64,000 nt of DNA from Taxawa tesnikishii (nom. ined.) (GCA_030247885.1 JAPDRO010000019.1:62001-126000); one strand, 5' to 3'. Numbered from the stretch's first letter, positions 44,745-57,943 are shown. Numbers and translations: made by a program. Notes: a model not told the origin generated them from the sequence alone.

Positions 44745-45695
44745 AATGCAGATGGGCAGTGCCATGCAATCTCTCACAGCCTCCACTCGCGTCAACAAAC
44801 ACTGAATGTCCGTTGTGTTGCGACACCCGAGGTGCAGCTGCACGCGGCATTGAATCGCAGGTCTTGGCGTGAGCGCTCAGTGCGAGCCGAGGCCTGCAGA
44901 TCCCGCGTCGAAGATCCCGCGTCGAAGCCAAGCAAGCCACGAACACGGACGAACATTCCGCCAGGCTTCGAGATCGTTGCTTGCCAAGTCGTCTAGAGGC
45001 AAGGCAGATTGCGAGTTTCCCGGTCGTTGTGCTTAATCAACTAGCGGATGGCCCGCTGCGATGAAACTTTGCCCAGCTTGCTGCTGGTGAATTCCACGGG
45101 TGCCGGACGATGGCTTGCTGGCACGCGAGGCAGCACGTTGCAAGCCATGCCCAGAGGTCGTGCGGTGCCCGTTCCGATTGGCCTGCTTTAGCGAAGATTT
45201 CGCCCTAACCCTCCAGCAAGCGAGGGAGCGAGCATGCTGACGCACTTGTTCGCCTATACCGACGCCAGCAGTAGCACAAACGTAGTCTGCTTTCATCAAA
45301 CTTCATCAATCGTTCCTTGACTGTTGAACGCGTACGCTCTCTGCTATGCACCTATTCGCTTCCACACGCGAGACGGATGCCCTGCCCTGGAGCCAAGAGC
45401 CTTCGGAGTCAACCCAGACCGCCACATGCCTGCTTGTGACATAGCCTCTGAGCGTTGAAGCCATGTTAAACCCGACAAATGCTAAGTTTTGACAGCCGCG
45501 ATGGCGCCTGCGTTCCCTGATGCCGGGGCCAAATGGTCTATGCAACATCCAATTCCATTTTCTCACACTCTGTTCTCTTTTCAGCCATAATGCGTCGTCT
45601 CCATTTATGCCTCATCATCGCCATGCCATATTTTGATCCGCTTGTCGCCTTGGCTTTCTGTCCTTTCCTCGTCTCTATCCGTCTCTCGTCTCAAC
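44745..45695. other. Intergenic region
   Basis: Nothing coding. A 14-bp direct duplication (GATCCCGCGTCGAA twice) lies at 44899-44926. Confidence 0.55.
44899..44926. repeat. 14-bp tandem duplication
   Basis: GATCCCGCGTCGAA occurs twice in perfect tandem. Confidence 0.9.
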
Positions 45696-46783
45696 ATGCG
45701 TCTCCCTTCGTTGGAAGTCGCTGTACTCTCTCACCCACCCATGGACCAGCCGGGCCATAACAGGACTGATTCGAAATTCGTCAAGCCTTCAACGCCTTCG
45801 ACGGCGGATATCATCGCCACCATATGCAAACAGAACTATGCTCATCCGGTCAGGAGTGTGGAAAAGGTGTCGACAGATGCCCAGCAGACCTACCTCATCA
45901 CATGCTCCCAAGGCAGCAGAGCATTGTTGAAGCTTCCAACTACGGGAGCCGTCAGGTTGCTCCGACAGGAGCGTGACAGCCTAGCCGTCGAGGCATACAC
46001 TCTGCGTGTCATGTCTCCGGTTCTGAATACTTCTATGCCAAGTTTAATGGCGTATGTTCCGGCAAGCTCAGCCAGTCCGGCATTATCTCTGGTTGATCAG
46101 GGCATTGGGATACCTTTGATCAAACTCGGGGATCTAGCACCAACGGACGTACGAACGATCGAGGCCAGTCTGGAGTCATGGCCACGAACACTCTCTCTAC
46201 GAGGTCCCGCTTTCGGACTAATGTATTCTGTTATCCACGGCTCAGACGACGGCACCTGGCGGCGAGCTTTCCTCCGGATGGTAGAGACGCTGCTACATGA
46301 CGGGGAGGATATGCTGGTCAATCTGCCCTACGATAGGATAAGGACATTTGCTGCAAAGTACGGGACCGTCTTGGATGCCATCGTTGAACCGAGACTCTTG
46401 TTCCTTGATGGTTGTCGAAGAGACAATCTGATGATAGACCCTGTCACCAAGGAAGTGACCGGCTTGCTGGACTATTCGAATGCCGTTTGGGGCGACCCCG
46501 AGATGGCTGGATGCGGCGGAGGTCCGATGTACATTCGAGTGTCTGGTTCGGAAGGCAAGGCTACGGCTCCGGATGGTGTTGCTCGACGGCTGCTGTAAGT
46601 TTTTGACACAGTTATCCCTCAGGTTTGCACTGTTGACCAACAGTATCTAGATATTCGATGTATCTTTCCGCGCTCGATGTCGTCAAATGCTGCTACCGTC
46701 GCCGAGAAGATGAACAGGAGATCGAGGCTCGGAAATCTCTCACCTTCGCACTGAATCAACTGGACAGACTCGAGAACATGTGA
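45696..46783 (+). CDS. Aminoglycoside-phosphotransferase-fold protein, probably catalytically degenerate
   Basis: Exons 45696-46594 and 46651-46783 give 343 aa. The fold is suggested by the N-lobe segment SVEKVSTDAQQTYLITCSQG with ALLKLP, the RQERDSLAVEAYTLRVM helix, and the C-lobe end GLLDYSNAVWGDPEMAG. That last segment matches the metal-binding Asp region of the APH/choline-kinase family. The catalytic loop, normally of the type HxDxxxxN, reads FLDGCRRDNLMID: the His and catalytic Asp are not in place. Fungal APH-like proteins are numerous and mostly of unknown substrate; this one may be a pseudokinase. A second ATG at 45741 could also serve as start. Confidence 0.75.
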
Positions 46784-49365
46784 CCACCACGGTTGATATC
46801 TGACGCACTCAACAACTAGCTTCTTCAAGCATCAACCCCGCGGAGCAACAAACACGCCAGGTCTGGAGATGTCGCACATACAGACAGTCCAAGCCACCAG
46901 CGTCTTTGTGCAGGACCGGATTTCAAAGGCTTGCCGCTGTTTCTCTGATTCTAAGCCTGCGCACCTGTAGGTACGAAGCCTCTTCCGGTCCAGACGCGCC
47001 ATGCAGCAGTTGTGGAACAGTGGCTTCCCGTCCTAGCTTGATAGGTCCTCGGTTTGGGCGGCCACTGTCCTCAACTGCGACTGACTCAGCACAAGCTAGT
47101 CTGGCCTTACTTGAACTCCGAGGAAAAGCAGCAATGCATAAGCTTGGAAGCTTGTGGGGCTCGCGAGAGAGAGTATTGGAGGTCCCGCACACTCGGCGGG
47201 GTGATCCCCTACGAGCTTTTCACTCAAGGGGTTCCCGTTCGTTGTAATGGGTGTCCGCAGTCTGCTGTGACAGTAAGCATTGCCGAAACGATGCGCGCTG
47301 TTGAACCTTAGCGTCCGGCTAGAGAAAAGAGGGTAATCAACAGATGGTCTCGCTATGCCTACGGGGACACAGAACTGAAGCCGCCCATGGATACGGGATG
47401 ATTGACCGCCAATAAGCAACAGGTCCCTTCTTGCATGTAGATCTCTTATACAAAGTCTGTCATGGCGCAACCTAGCGTACACAGTTCTTGCAAGTCTCTA
47501 GCTCCTCCTCTATTAGCAGAGCGTATCATCTTATAGCCGCCCATCTAATGGTTCGTCTTCCTTTGTTTCGCTTGGTTATCGGTGGTATGAGAGCGACGAC
47601 TCGTTCATGCAAAGTCCAGGAAAGAAGCATAACAGCCCTAAGATAGAATGTTTGTGGGAGGAATTTCTGAGGGAATGGCTGGCTTGGCTAACGATCTCCT
47701 GCGAGATAAGGTCACACGAGATATGTGAATGTCCTGATCGTGGCTGGCTCACCGTCTTCTTATACTACGTACATCATCATCTCATGACGTTTCACTCCAT
47801 TTCTCCATCTTGACAACCATAGCCAAACCTGTGATAGAAGCGGACTTGTTACAGAAAGGCATCCGACATTCAGCAGGGGTCTGGACTTGGCGTAGTCCCA
47901 GCCAATGAAGCGTGCACGATAAGCTGACAAGGGCAAATTACGGAGGAACTCCGTTAAGTATTATGGAACTCCACTCACTCAAGATCTCTTGAACAGCGAA
48001 TGTGGACCTTTTCTGCGGATGCACGGCGTAGAAGCTTCAGTCAGCTCAGTGCAGGGCCATCTCCTTGTACAGAATTACCATAGGCCATCACCCGTTGCAA
48101 CCCGAGTTGAGGCTGCGAATAGATGTTGTCTGCAGTACGGCACATAGCGCAGAACGGTGCTCCTTTAATATGCCCCAACGCGGGAGCTACGGTAACACCA
48201 GGAACGAACGACAGATCGACGACCAACGTTGAGATAGGCTGCTGTCCAACCCAACAAGCAAACAATCTCCGAACGGGAGCCATGCTCGAAGGGATTTGCT
48301 GTTTGGTAATACCCGCGCTCAGGATACATTGGCGCCATGTGGAAGACGCGGATGCCAGATGCCTTTTTCCACCTGGCAGTTGAGCCTCATTCGACTACAC
48401 TCCTCGAACTGCAGACCACAGATCGCGACCCAGAACACGGCTCTCGACACGACACTGAGGCTTGAGGCATATTTGTGATATCCAGACCGTCGCACAAACC
48501 GCGGAGAAGGCTCATCAAGTCCCTCTCCACAGGATTACGGACGCAGAGTGGAGGGTGCCAGGTCACTGATAAGAGAAGCCTCCTAGGCCTGCAAGTAATC
48601 CACTTCGGGTCGACATCTGTGCGCACCAGAGATAAGCAGCAACGCAGTGTCGCGGCACTCGTCGGGTTGACGATCCTCTTCCGCTCTTCGAGTGCTCGTG
48701 AAAGCGGACACGGCCAATGAGGCTGTCTAATCGCTATCTATCTCGACTCTTCTCATGTGAAATGATGTCGCTGTTGCTTTCCAGACGGCTCTTGGTGTCT
48801 CAGTGTGGGGGCTCAAGGAGATAGATTTGTACCATCCTGACGGACAGATTCAGCCGCGAGAACAGATACAGATAAGTAGCTCTCGTTACGTCCGACAAGC
48901 GATCGATTCTTCAATCTCAAACTAGCTAAAAGACGGCATCCGGAACGGTTTTGTTGAGCTAACTCACCCGGAGAAGGGTGTTATACAGCTTTCCCTGCAT
49001 GTAGCCCTAGAGCCACTCGCCTTATCAGTTCCAGCGGCTCGGTGAGTCCATGAACATTGTGGATTCCCGCTACCAAGCGCCCAGATCTGCGCCAGGGACT
49101 ATCCGCGGACTTGTTTTTGCTAAGGCGTTTAGGAGATCTCTCTGTCACTGTGCATTCCGGAGAAGCTCAACTCTGTTGCTTAGACGTGGAGGTTTGTGGA
49201 GGAACAGATATATGGGATGTGAGGACCGCACCTATTGTTGCTCTTCCAGACCACAGCACAGGCACTCGTCCTTCAATCCAGCCTATCTTATCCTAACGAC
49301 CTCATCTGGGAAACAGCTTGAGTGGTCAGCAAGGAACCAGACGTCAGAACTACAACCTGCCCAGT
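46784..49365. other. 2.6-kb intergenic region with GATA cluster near its end
   Basis: No gene or RNA recognised. The last 630 bases form the nitrate transporter promoter, with GATA sites listed separately. Confidence 0.5.
48735..49026. promoter_or_regulatory. Cluster of AreA/NIT2-type GATA sites
   Basis: Six GATA cores lie upstream of the nitrate transporter: inverted at 48735-48738 and 48739-48742, forward at 48830-48833, 48865-48868 and 48871-48874, and inverted at 49023-49026 (CTTATCAG). Paired sites within 30 bp are what NIT2/AreA factors prefer. I did not find a clear NirA/NIT4 motif. Confidence 0.55.
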
Positions 49366-50998
49366 ATGAGTATCCTCACCGCACTCTTCGCGGCCCCAGA
49401 GGTCAACCCGATCAACAAGAAGGCGCGCTCAGTGCCCATTTTCAACCCAATCAATACCTATGGTCGTGTGTTCTTCTTCTCCTGGTTTGGATTCATGATC
49501 GCGTTCTGGTCCTGGTAAGTTGCCCAGTGCCAACAAAGCGCCATCGTGCTCCCCACATCGTGTGGCTGATGCTTGACACAGGTACGCTTTCCCACCACTC
49601 CTCAGCGATGTCATTGCCAAGGACATCCACCTTACTACGCCCGAAATCGGCAACTCCAACATCATTGCGCTTGTTGCAACCCTTCTCGTCCGTCTCGTTG
49701 CAGGACCAGCATGTGATCGCTTCGGTCCCAGATACACCTTTGCCGGATGCCTTCTCCTCGGCGCCATCCCCACCTTTTTGGCCGGTACCGTCACCAGCCC
49801 TGCTGGTCTGATGGTTCTTCGCTTCTTCATCGGTATCCTTGGTGGTAGCTTCGTGCCCTGCCAGGTCTGGACTACTGGCTTCTTCGACAAGAACATCGTT
49901 GGTACTGCCAACTCTCTCACTGCAGGTCTCGGAAACGCCGGTGGTGGTATCACCTACTTCGTCATGCCAGCCATTTACAACTCTCTTGTGCACCAGCAGG
50001 GCATGCGTCCTCATACCGCGTGGCGCGTCGCTTTCGTCGTTCCCGGTATCCTCATTGTTTTCGTCGCGATTGCCCTTGTACTCTGCTGCAACGACACCCC
50101 GACCGGCAAGTGGTCCGACCGCATGCAGGCTGCAGAGAACAACCTCCGTCAGCACGGCGTGCACCAGCAAGTCGTTGATGTTCCAGGCGAGATCACCACC
50201 GTCCCAAGCCATGAGATCTCTGAAGTCAAGAAGTCCGGCTCCGAGTCGCCGTCTGATATTGTCGATGAGGAGAAGAAGCTCGATGAGATCCGCGGTACTT
50301 TCGGAGACCACGAAGCACAGATCGGCGAGCAACAAATGGTCGACACCGCTCGTGGTGAGGTCGTTCAAAAGCCATCCTTCAAGGAAGCAATGCACGTCAT
50401 CTTCTCCCCTCAGACCTTCGTCACCGGCGCTTGCTACTTCTGCACCTTCGGCGCCGAACTTTCCATCAACAGCGTCCTGGGCAATTACTACTCCAAGAAC
50501 TTCAAGTACCTCGGCCTGCAGGGTTCTGGCAACTGGGCTGCCATGTTCGGCCTCATGAACGTCATCTACCGTCCCCTCGGTGGTGTCGTTTCCGACTTCG
50601 CCTACAAGTCAACCGGCAGCGTATGGTCCAAGAAGATCTTACTGCACACTTACTCGGTGCTTATGGGCGTCTTCCTGATCGCGATTGGTGTCACTGACCC
50701 ACACAACAAGAGCACCATGATGGGTCTTGTCGGCGGCGGTCTCGCATTCTTCCTCGAGGGCGCAAACGGCCTCAACTACTCCGTCGTCCCACACGTCCAC
50801 CCCTACGCCAACGGCATCGTCAGCGGCTTCACGGGCGCTTGCGGCAACTTTGGCGGTATCATCTTTGCCATCATCTTCCGCTACAACGGAAAGAACTACG
50901 GCAAGGTCTTCTGGATCATCGGTATCATTACCATCGCTGTCAACCTGTGTGTTTCCTGGATCAGGCCTGTCCCTAAGGGTCAGATCGGTGGCAGATAA
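49366..50998 (+). CDS. nrtA: Nitrate transporter, MFS nitrate/nitrite porter family
   Basis: It is a plasma-membrane proton-coupled importer of nitrate, like Aspergillus CrnA/NrtA. Exons 49366-49514 and 49582-50998 give 521 aa. The family opening [15 protein letters not shown] is followed by the first helix ([20 protein letters not shown]). The two nitrate signatures are present: [19 protein letters not shown] in the N half and [17 protein letters not shown] in the C half. [14 protein letters not shown] and [13 protein letters not shown] are the MFS loops. A long central cytoplasmic loop of about 90 residues is charged ([17 protein letters not shown]), as usual in fungal members. No nitrate or nitrite reductase gene is in the window, so it is not seen in a cluster. 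Upstream GATA sites suggest nitrogen-metabolite control. Confidence 0.95.
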
Positions 50999-51799
50999 GC
51001 GGATTGTTTGGTTCCTTTCTTTTGCATGAACGAAAAGCCTGCGTGCGGGTTTGATGATCGTCTAATGTATGGACCTTTGCAGTAATTGTACTTGCTTTGG
51101 AGCGGTTGGCTTGAGATATCCCATAGAATACTGATGACCGTTTGCTTGATGCGACGCGATGTGCTACTTCTTTAATCTGTCTCGGTGGGCGTGTTCTTCA
51201 ATAACCTCGAGCTTAGGCTTTGCTCGATCTCGAACCGCACGAGTTGGTTTGAGGTGGCGATGCGTGTGAGGATGGGCTATTGCTCACTCGCTTGTTGGTT
51301 GGTGGTGCCAAGCGTTCGATGCGCCGGTATGCAAATGTCTCCGTACGCGCACTCTAGTTCGCTTCCTATTCCCAACTAACCCTCTCATGTTCCAATTGAC
51401 TATCTACGTTCCACAATGCATGCAACCTGCCACTTGCGAGGAGCATCGCTGGAACGCACTGCACCCTTGTAGCGCAGATATTGACTGTCCGGCGGCTCAT
51501 CTTGATCTGACAAAGATGAGCAGAGTTTAATCATCGGGTGCATGTTCCTGGCCCGGAGGGTGCAGAGACCCGTGGAGTCTAGGCACGTTACTTCCGGCAA
51601 GTGAACAGATATTAGCATCACTCTTTAACTCACAGCGACCGTCCTGCACATCTCCTTTATCACCTACATCCGGCGCATCAAGCGAATACTTACTATCCAA
51701 GACCACACAACCTTCGGGTCAACATCTGCCACAACGAAGTCCTGGCGCAGTAGGGGAAAGCTTCTACAGGTCTGTCTCACCACGTTCGTCCTGCTACCG
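50999..51799. other. Intergenic region
   Basis: 3' flank of the nitrate transporter; no feature recognised. Confidence 0.5.
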
Positions 51800-52180
51800 C
51801 GTTCGCCCTTTTGGTCGCACTCTACGACCGCTGACCTCTTCCCCGGTTTGGCTATGACCAAGTGTGTAGTTGGTGGTATCTTGCAGAACGGAGGTTTGCT
51901 CGACCATCTCGACCATCTTTCCGACTCGTTGACCGGTATCATCGTCTCGTGCTACAGTCTCGGCTATCTCGGTGGATGCATCATCAATTCCTTCATCGGA
52001 ATCTGGCTCGGAAGACGACCCGTCATCTGGACGGCCATGGGGTGGATGCTTATGGGCACTGTTCTGCAGACTTCCGGTTTTTCAATGACGCATATGGTCA
52101 TGGCCACGTTATGATGGGCTTGGGATGTGAGGCTCTGTTGGCAAGTTGGAAGGGAGCACCGTTCGTTTGATTGTGGGTCG
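51800..52180 (+). pseudogene. Relic of an MFS sugar transporter
   Basis: A short stretch keeps clear sugar-porter sequence. FGYDQ at about 51846-51860 is followed by VVGGILQNGG, then SLTGIIVSCYSLGYLGGCII, the loop motif GIWLGRRPVIW and LMGTVLQTSGFSM. These correspond to transmembrane helices 1-3 of a roughly 500-aa, 12-helix protein. The rest is missing: the frame stops at about 52114, and a further weak match (VMMGLGCEALLAS) lies in another frame at 52105-52145. The phase also slips between FGYDQ and VVGG. No later helices were recognised downstream, so this is a truncated remnant and not merely a sequencing slip. Confidence 0.6.
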
Positions 52181-55100
52181 ACTGCTGTATCGTTCTTTCG
52201 ACAAGCTTTTCGGCTATGGTTCGTTCATGAGCTTCGTTTTTGCGGCTTTGATTTATGCCTTCGAGTTGGGTTTGCTGTTCGACAATGGTAAGGACCATGA
52301 TGGGGGTTCGGTAGTGTGGCGTATTGGTGGTATGGTGGATTGGCGATGTTGGCGGTCGTAGTAAGTACGTGGTAAGGATGGACGCAGTCAAAAAGAAAAG
52401 AAGGAAAAAGCAACAAAAGACAGATGAAGGCCGAAAGTTGAGGCACGAGAGTATACCGCACAGAGTCCCTATAGCGTTAACGAAGGGCACTAGAGGGATT
52501 GTGGAGACTCGGTACTAGGGTTATTTATAAGGACGGTAGCGTGCGAAGGGCATGCATGAGTGTATGAAGGGGTTTTGGCGGGCTAGCATCAGCGTCTCCA
52601 GCGCTTCGAAGGGTCGTGTATATTCACTGTTTAACGACGCAGCCATTGAGACGGTATCCTTCTCCACTGTTCCTCTGTCCCTCCTTTAGGTGAAGGCTTG
52701 AAGGTTACAGAAACTGAGCCTACAGGAATCGTGGTACTTTCTCAAACAGAATGCTGGGTGCGTCGGCCATGTACAATGAATGGAAAGATCTGCTTCAGAA
52801 GATTGACGGCTGCTTTGGAAGCAGCATTGAAACAATCCTACCACAGGGGATATTCCTGAGAGCTGTAGTCCGTACTGATCACTTTTATACACGAGGGCAC
52901 TGAGGTACGATATACCAGCACCGGCATCCGTATACGGTGGTGTTGACTAACATCTGATGATCTCAGGATGAGTACGAAGTAGTTGGGCTGCATCATCTGT
53001 TGAATGCTGTTAACGGAAGACGTGCGCGATGGATCCGGTAGTTACAGTGCAGAGAGAAGGAGATGGGATGAAATGAGCAGGTTCCTGGCGTAAGAGTGGA
53101 TTGTGAAGGCCGCCTAAGAAGACATCATCCTGGATTACTTAGATGAGATAGATCTGAAGATTGTTGCAAGATTGTAGTTTTGTGGTTTTGTATACCAAAG
53201 AGACTTCAGGAAACAAGACACAGATTGACTGGACCTTGGCCAAGAGGTGCACAATCTCTCCTACCCCTTTATCCGGCGGAGGTTGACCGAGTTCCCGTGC
53301 TGTCGCGGCTCCACTTGCCAGTCTAGCAGACTGTGAAGAAGCACACTATGGCTTGTCCATTTATACCCATGACGCTCTCACGACGCCCCAGCTAGCAAGT
53401 TCTTGCAATCTTAACGTCCAGTTCGTCATGCTGTGAATGTCCAAAACGTGGTACCGTATGTTTGTCCCGTGCTGCATAGTCGAACAGTCGGTGGGCGGTA
53501 TCCAGAAGATCTGGCAAGGCCAAGCAACTGTGAACATTTCATTTTTCCTGGTGTCCGAGATCATAGTGTTTCCATCATCACAGGCTGGTATCTGTCCGCC
53601 GAAGAGGTGTTGCGTAGCATAGGCGTGAAGAGTAAGCCAAGGAAGTGTTTGATGATGCCTGCACAAAAATCAGATAGGCAGCGTCCCTCACTGGTCTGAA
53701 CTGCGATGTCGTACGTCATTGATGGGAGTGAAGACGGACGGATAAAAGAACTCTGTCATCTGGTTCTATTATCTCTGTAAAAAGCGTCCACGTCAGACGG
53801 AAGGCGATGATGCCATGATCGCCTGTCATGCAAGGCTAGGGGAGCATATCGCAAGATGTTTCCCTGGAGGTGCTGTCGAGGTGAGGACGGGATGAGGTGT
53901 AAGGTCGACACTCTGTAACGGTGCGACTCGGGAAGTGATCGGCTCGTGCTTAATCTAGGCTACGTAGCTGTCGGTTGAATGGGGAGAAGCCGGCCAGATC
54001 AGAACCGCCCCTCTGGGCCAGTCACAGCACCTTTGTGCCACTGTTAAGTTTGTTTTGATGTGGGATTCGCCCACATGGTTACCAGAGACGGAAAGACTGA
54101 AGCCAAGCCGGAAGGGCCATGGAGGCAAGTGACCCGTCCTTGTCACACAGAAGCCACGAATTAATGGCGCTGCATCCACCGTCACTGTTGTTGTTGGATG
54201 CTAGATGAATTCTGAGGGTGCATACAAGGGAGCAAAACAGACTGAAGAGAAAACTTCAGAATTGACACGAGATTCGAAATCGTGTGCACAGATATTACAG
54301 GCCTCAATCTTCCGTGACAACAAGCCACAGCAAGAAGGATCTCCACTCGCGCGAGTCAAAGAAGAAGTGAATGGCGAATACTCGGAACAATTGGCCTGTG
54401 ATAGCAGCGGCTGCAAGCAGAGCTGATGATCGACCGGGCTCGTTTCTCCTGCTCTTTCCTGTAAAGGCAACAGGCTCATCTCTGCTAGATGCTCATTCTC
54501 TTAGCTGTTTTCTGATCTTGCGTCTAGTGGGCCGTGAAAGCGTAGAGAACGGTAACACGTGGGCCAAGAGTGGTTATAGATGCTCAAGCCTTTGGCTGGC
54601 TAACGCCAATAAACGCGGTCCGGTGCAAGCGAGTGCGCCTGCGGAATGACTCAGGAGGCTGTTGTTAGCACAAGTCTATATCGAGGTTTGAGCTTGAGTT
54701 GCGCGATACTGTTTCTCTTTTTGGTACCGTGGTGAAGACCAGCAGGATTCTAGGAGGAGCAGGAGCCCGACCCTGGAGGATAGAGGATGGTGATGAGTGA
54801 CGATCTGCTGCCACCTACTTCACGAACCTGTGAGGCTTTGCTTTTACCTTGTCGTTCCGAAGATGGTTCGGAGAGGCGAGGTGCATGGTCCGTATGCGCA
54901 GATACGCAGATGCGCAGATGTTGACCTGAGCCAAGAATTGAATTCGATGGGAAGCCGTTAGAGTTGAGGTCTGCCAAGACGAAAGCTATATGGAGGCTAA
55001 GCTAGGCTAGCGTGGCGGGCGGGTTTGGGGCGGACACAACGACGCCAACCCCGTGCATTTTTGCATTTCGCATCTGTGCAGGGGCGTGGGGAAGAACTGT

Positions 55101-56164
55101 CGTCCATCTGCTCGCCCACGTTTGTTTTTGACGCGCTCTGATTCGTCGACCACAACCTCACCCCTTGGCTTCGCCTGCACACTGAAGAACAATCGAAGCA
55201 TTCGGCCAACAGCCGTTTCGCCAGTCGATGGGGAAACACAAATCGCGGCTGACGGAAACACCGACGCTCATGCCACCTGCGCGAAAAACCTGTTGGTGTG
55301 AGAGTGCCTGGCAGTCTGCGTGCTGGCCGGAGTAGGAGTGCGTGCTACCTTGCCGTGCCCAAGCACGCGCGCAGCTGTAGGATTTCAATCAACATGCGCG
55401 CATGGGAGCTTACATGGCCGCCACCTAAGGCGTTAAAGTGCTTATTCTGCCCAGTCTCGGATTGGCATTCGACAAAGCTCGCTGTTACACTTGGCGTGCG
55501 ACGGCCAAGTGCGGGTATCGAAAGCTGTGAGTGCTTCTTTCGGGGTCACTTCCTCGATCCCTAAACGTTAACGACGGTGGACCCTACCACGCAGGCCCAG
55601 CGCTGCGGGTGAACATGATCTGCCGCGGCCTGTCGCGGGATCTGACTGAGAACCGAGCGAGAATCACACCAGAACCGGTACGCGTGGCCGGCGAGGCTGT
55701 CAAAACGGACAGAACAAGGGCGCGCGTGAGTTACAGGTGTGCTGATTGGATGGCAGACATGTATCTGGATCGCCTGAGGTCGCAACTAGGCCGCACACCT
55801 GCAGCGGAGCTCTAAGTGCTACTGTCCCTCAGACCCGAGGGTGTGGCTTGGCACCCTTGTGCGTGCAGCAGGGCAGGGTCCTGATTGGAACGGCCCAAAT
55901 CCAACGCCGCATAACATTGAGACGCGCATCGGTTTGTGGGCGTCGACCAATTTGTCTAGACGCGACCCTAAGGAAAAAAGGGCCCATCTGCTTGGTGGTC
56001 GCTTCTCTGCAGTGTGGTATACTCTTGGCGATAATCCATGTTTAAAGCCTTCGCTCGCTGCCCGTCGCCATCTCTTGTCTGTCACTCACTCACTCCTTGG
56101 CCTCACGTCTTGACCACTTCTTGGAAGTCTTGAATCTCTTGTCTACGTCTGGACGTCTTCCGCC
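52181..56164. other. 4-kb gene-free block
   Basis: No gene, RNA or recognisable element. All open frames are short and have neither domains nor splice support. The 3' end is the promoter of the phosphate transporter. Confidence 0.5.
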
Positions 56165-57943
56165 ATGGCAACCAAGACTGCGGGTGGTAACGCCGCCTTC
56201 CACAACTTCCACAACGACTACGCCCACATCGCCGACCCCAACGAGCGCCGCCGCCTTGCTCTTGCTGAGATTGACAAGGCTCCCTTCGGCTGGTATCATA
56301 TCCGTGCCATCATCGTCGCTGGTATTGGTTTCTTCACGGACTCCTACGATATCTTCGCCATCGGTCTGGTCACGACTATGTTGGGTGTCGTCTACTGGCA
56401 GGACGCCTCAGGCAAGGCCAAGGGTGCTATCCCTTCCAACTCCGACACTGCCATCAAGGTCGCAACCTCCGGCGGTACCGTCATCGGTCAAGTCGGTTTC
56501 GGATGGCTCGCTGATATGGTCGGTCGCAAGAGAATGTACGGTCTTGAACTGATCTTGATCATCTTCGCAACTCTCGCCCAGGCTCTCTCTTCGGACTCTC
56601 CCAGCATCTCCATCGTCGGTGTCATCATCTTCTGGCGTGTGATTATGGGTATTGGTATCGGTGGAGATTACCCTCTGTCCTCCATTATCACCTCTGAGTT
56701 CGCTACCACCAAGTGGCGTGGTGCCATGATGGGATCCGTCTTCGCTATGCAGGGTCTCGGACAGTTCGGTGCCGGTATCATCTCCTCATTGTCACCGCCG
56801 GCTTCAAAGAGTCCCTTCTCTCCGCTAAGAGCTACAGCACCTGCGGTGGTGTCTGCGGTATTGCCGTTGACAAGATGTGGCGTGTGGTTATCGGTTTCGG
56901 TGCCGTTCCTGCCTGCATTGCCCTCTACTACCGTCTCACCATCCCTGAAACTCCTCGTTACACCTTCGATGTCGCCCGCGACGTTGTCCAGGCTGGCTCC
57001 GATACCAAGGCTTACCTTACCGGCCAATCTCAGGGTATCCCAGATGAGATCACTCGCGTTCAGACCATGCGTGAGTCTGCTCCAGCTCTCGACCCACCCA
57101 AGGCTTCCTTCAGTGACTTCTGCCGCCACTACGGCCAGTGGAAGCATGGCAAGGTCCTTCTCGGTACTGCCGGTTCCTGGTTCTTCCTCGATGTCGCTTT
57201 CTACGGTTTGGGTCTCAACAACGCTGTCATCCTGAGACAGATTGGCTACGCGACCGGCAAGAACGTCTACGAGAACTTCTATAACCTCTCCGTCGGTAAC
57301 CTCATCCTTGTCTGCGCTGGTGCCATTCCAGGTTACTGGGTCACTGTTGCGACTGTTGACACCGTCGGTCGTAAGCCAATCCAGCTTATGGGCTTCACCA
57401 TCCTCACTGTCCTCTTCTGCATCATCGGTTTCGGCTACCACGCGATCGGCGAGAAGGGTCTTTTGCCTGCTACGTTCTCGCCCAGTTCTTCTTCAACTTC
57501 GGTAAGTCATCTTCATATCAAGCGGTCTATGAACATTTCTTCTAACAAACCTCGCAGGCCCCAACGCTACAACCTTCATCGTTCCCGGCGAGTGCTTCCC
57601 AACTCGCTACAGGTCTACCTCCCACGGCCTCTCCGCCGCCTCTGGTAAGGTCGGTGCTATCATAGCCCAGGTGCTCATTGGACCCCTCCGCGTCCGCGGT
57701 GCGACTGCCACCAACGCCTCCCCCTGGCTCAACCACGTCATGCAGATCTACGCCCTCTTCATGTTCCTTGGTATCTTCACTACCCTTCTGATCCCAGAGA
57801 CCAAGCGCAAAACTCTCGAGGAGCTCGCTGGCGAGGTCCCGGGCACTCCAAACTACGACCCCGCTACTGCTGGTCACCTCCACCGCAAGGACTCTGACTC
57901 TCCTTCCGGCGAGCAGGCCAACCTTGGCGAGAAGATGGTTTAA
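56165..57943 (+). CDS. High-affinity phosphate transporter, PHO84 type
   Basis: It is a plasma-membrane proton/phosphate symporter of the MFS. Exons 56165-57501 and 57558-57943 are joined over a 56-nt intron. Typical segments are DKAPFGWYHIRAIIVAGIGF, FFTDSYDIFAIGLVTTMLG, the loop GWLADMVGRKRMYG, the phosphate-porter signature GIGIGGDYPLSSIITSEFA, and IPETPRYTFDVARDV. TVDTVGRKPIQLMG and NATTFIVPGECFPTRYRST follow in the C half. Two one-base gaps break the frame: CC at 56784-56785 (GIISLIVTAGF restored) and T4 at 57461-57464 (GLFACYVLAQFFFNFG restored). Corrected, it is 574 aa, the family length. Both gaps are in homopolymer runs and match slips elsewhere in the window. Confidence 0.92.

Noticed and set aside
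52181-56164. Transposon or degenerate mobile element in the gene-free block
   Set aside because: No reverse transcriptase, transposase, long terminal repeat or strong AT shift was seen by eye.
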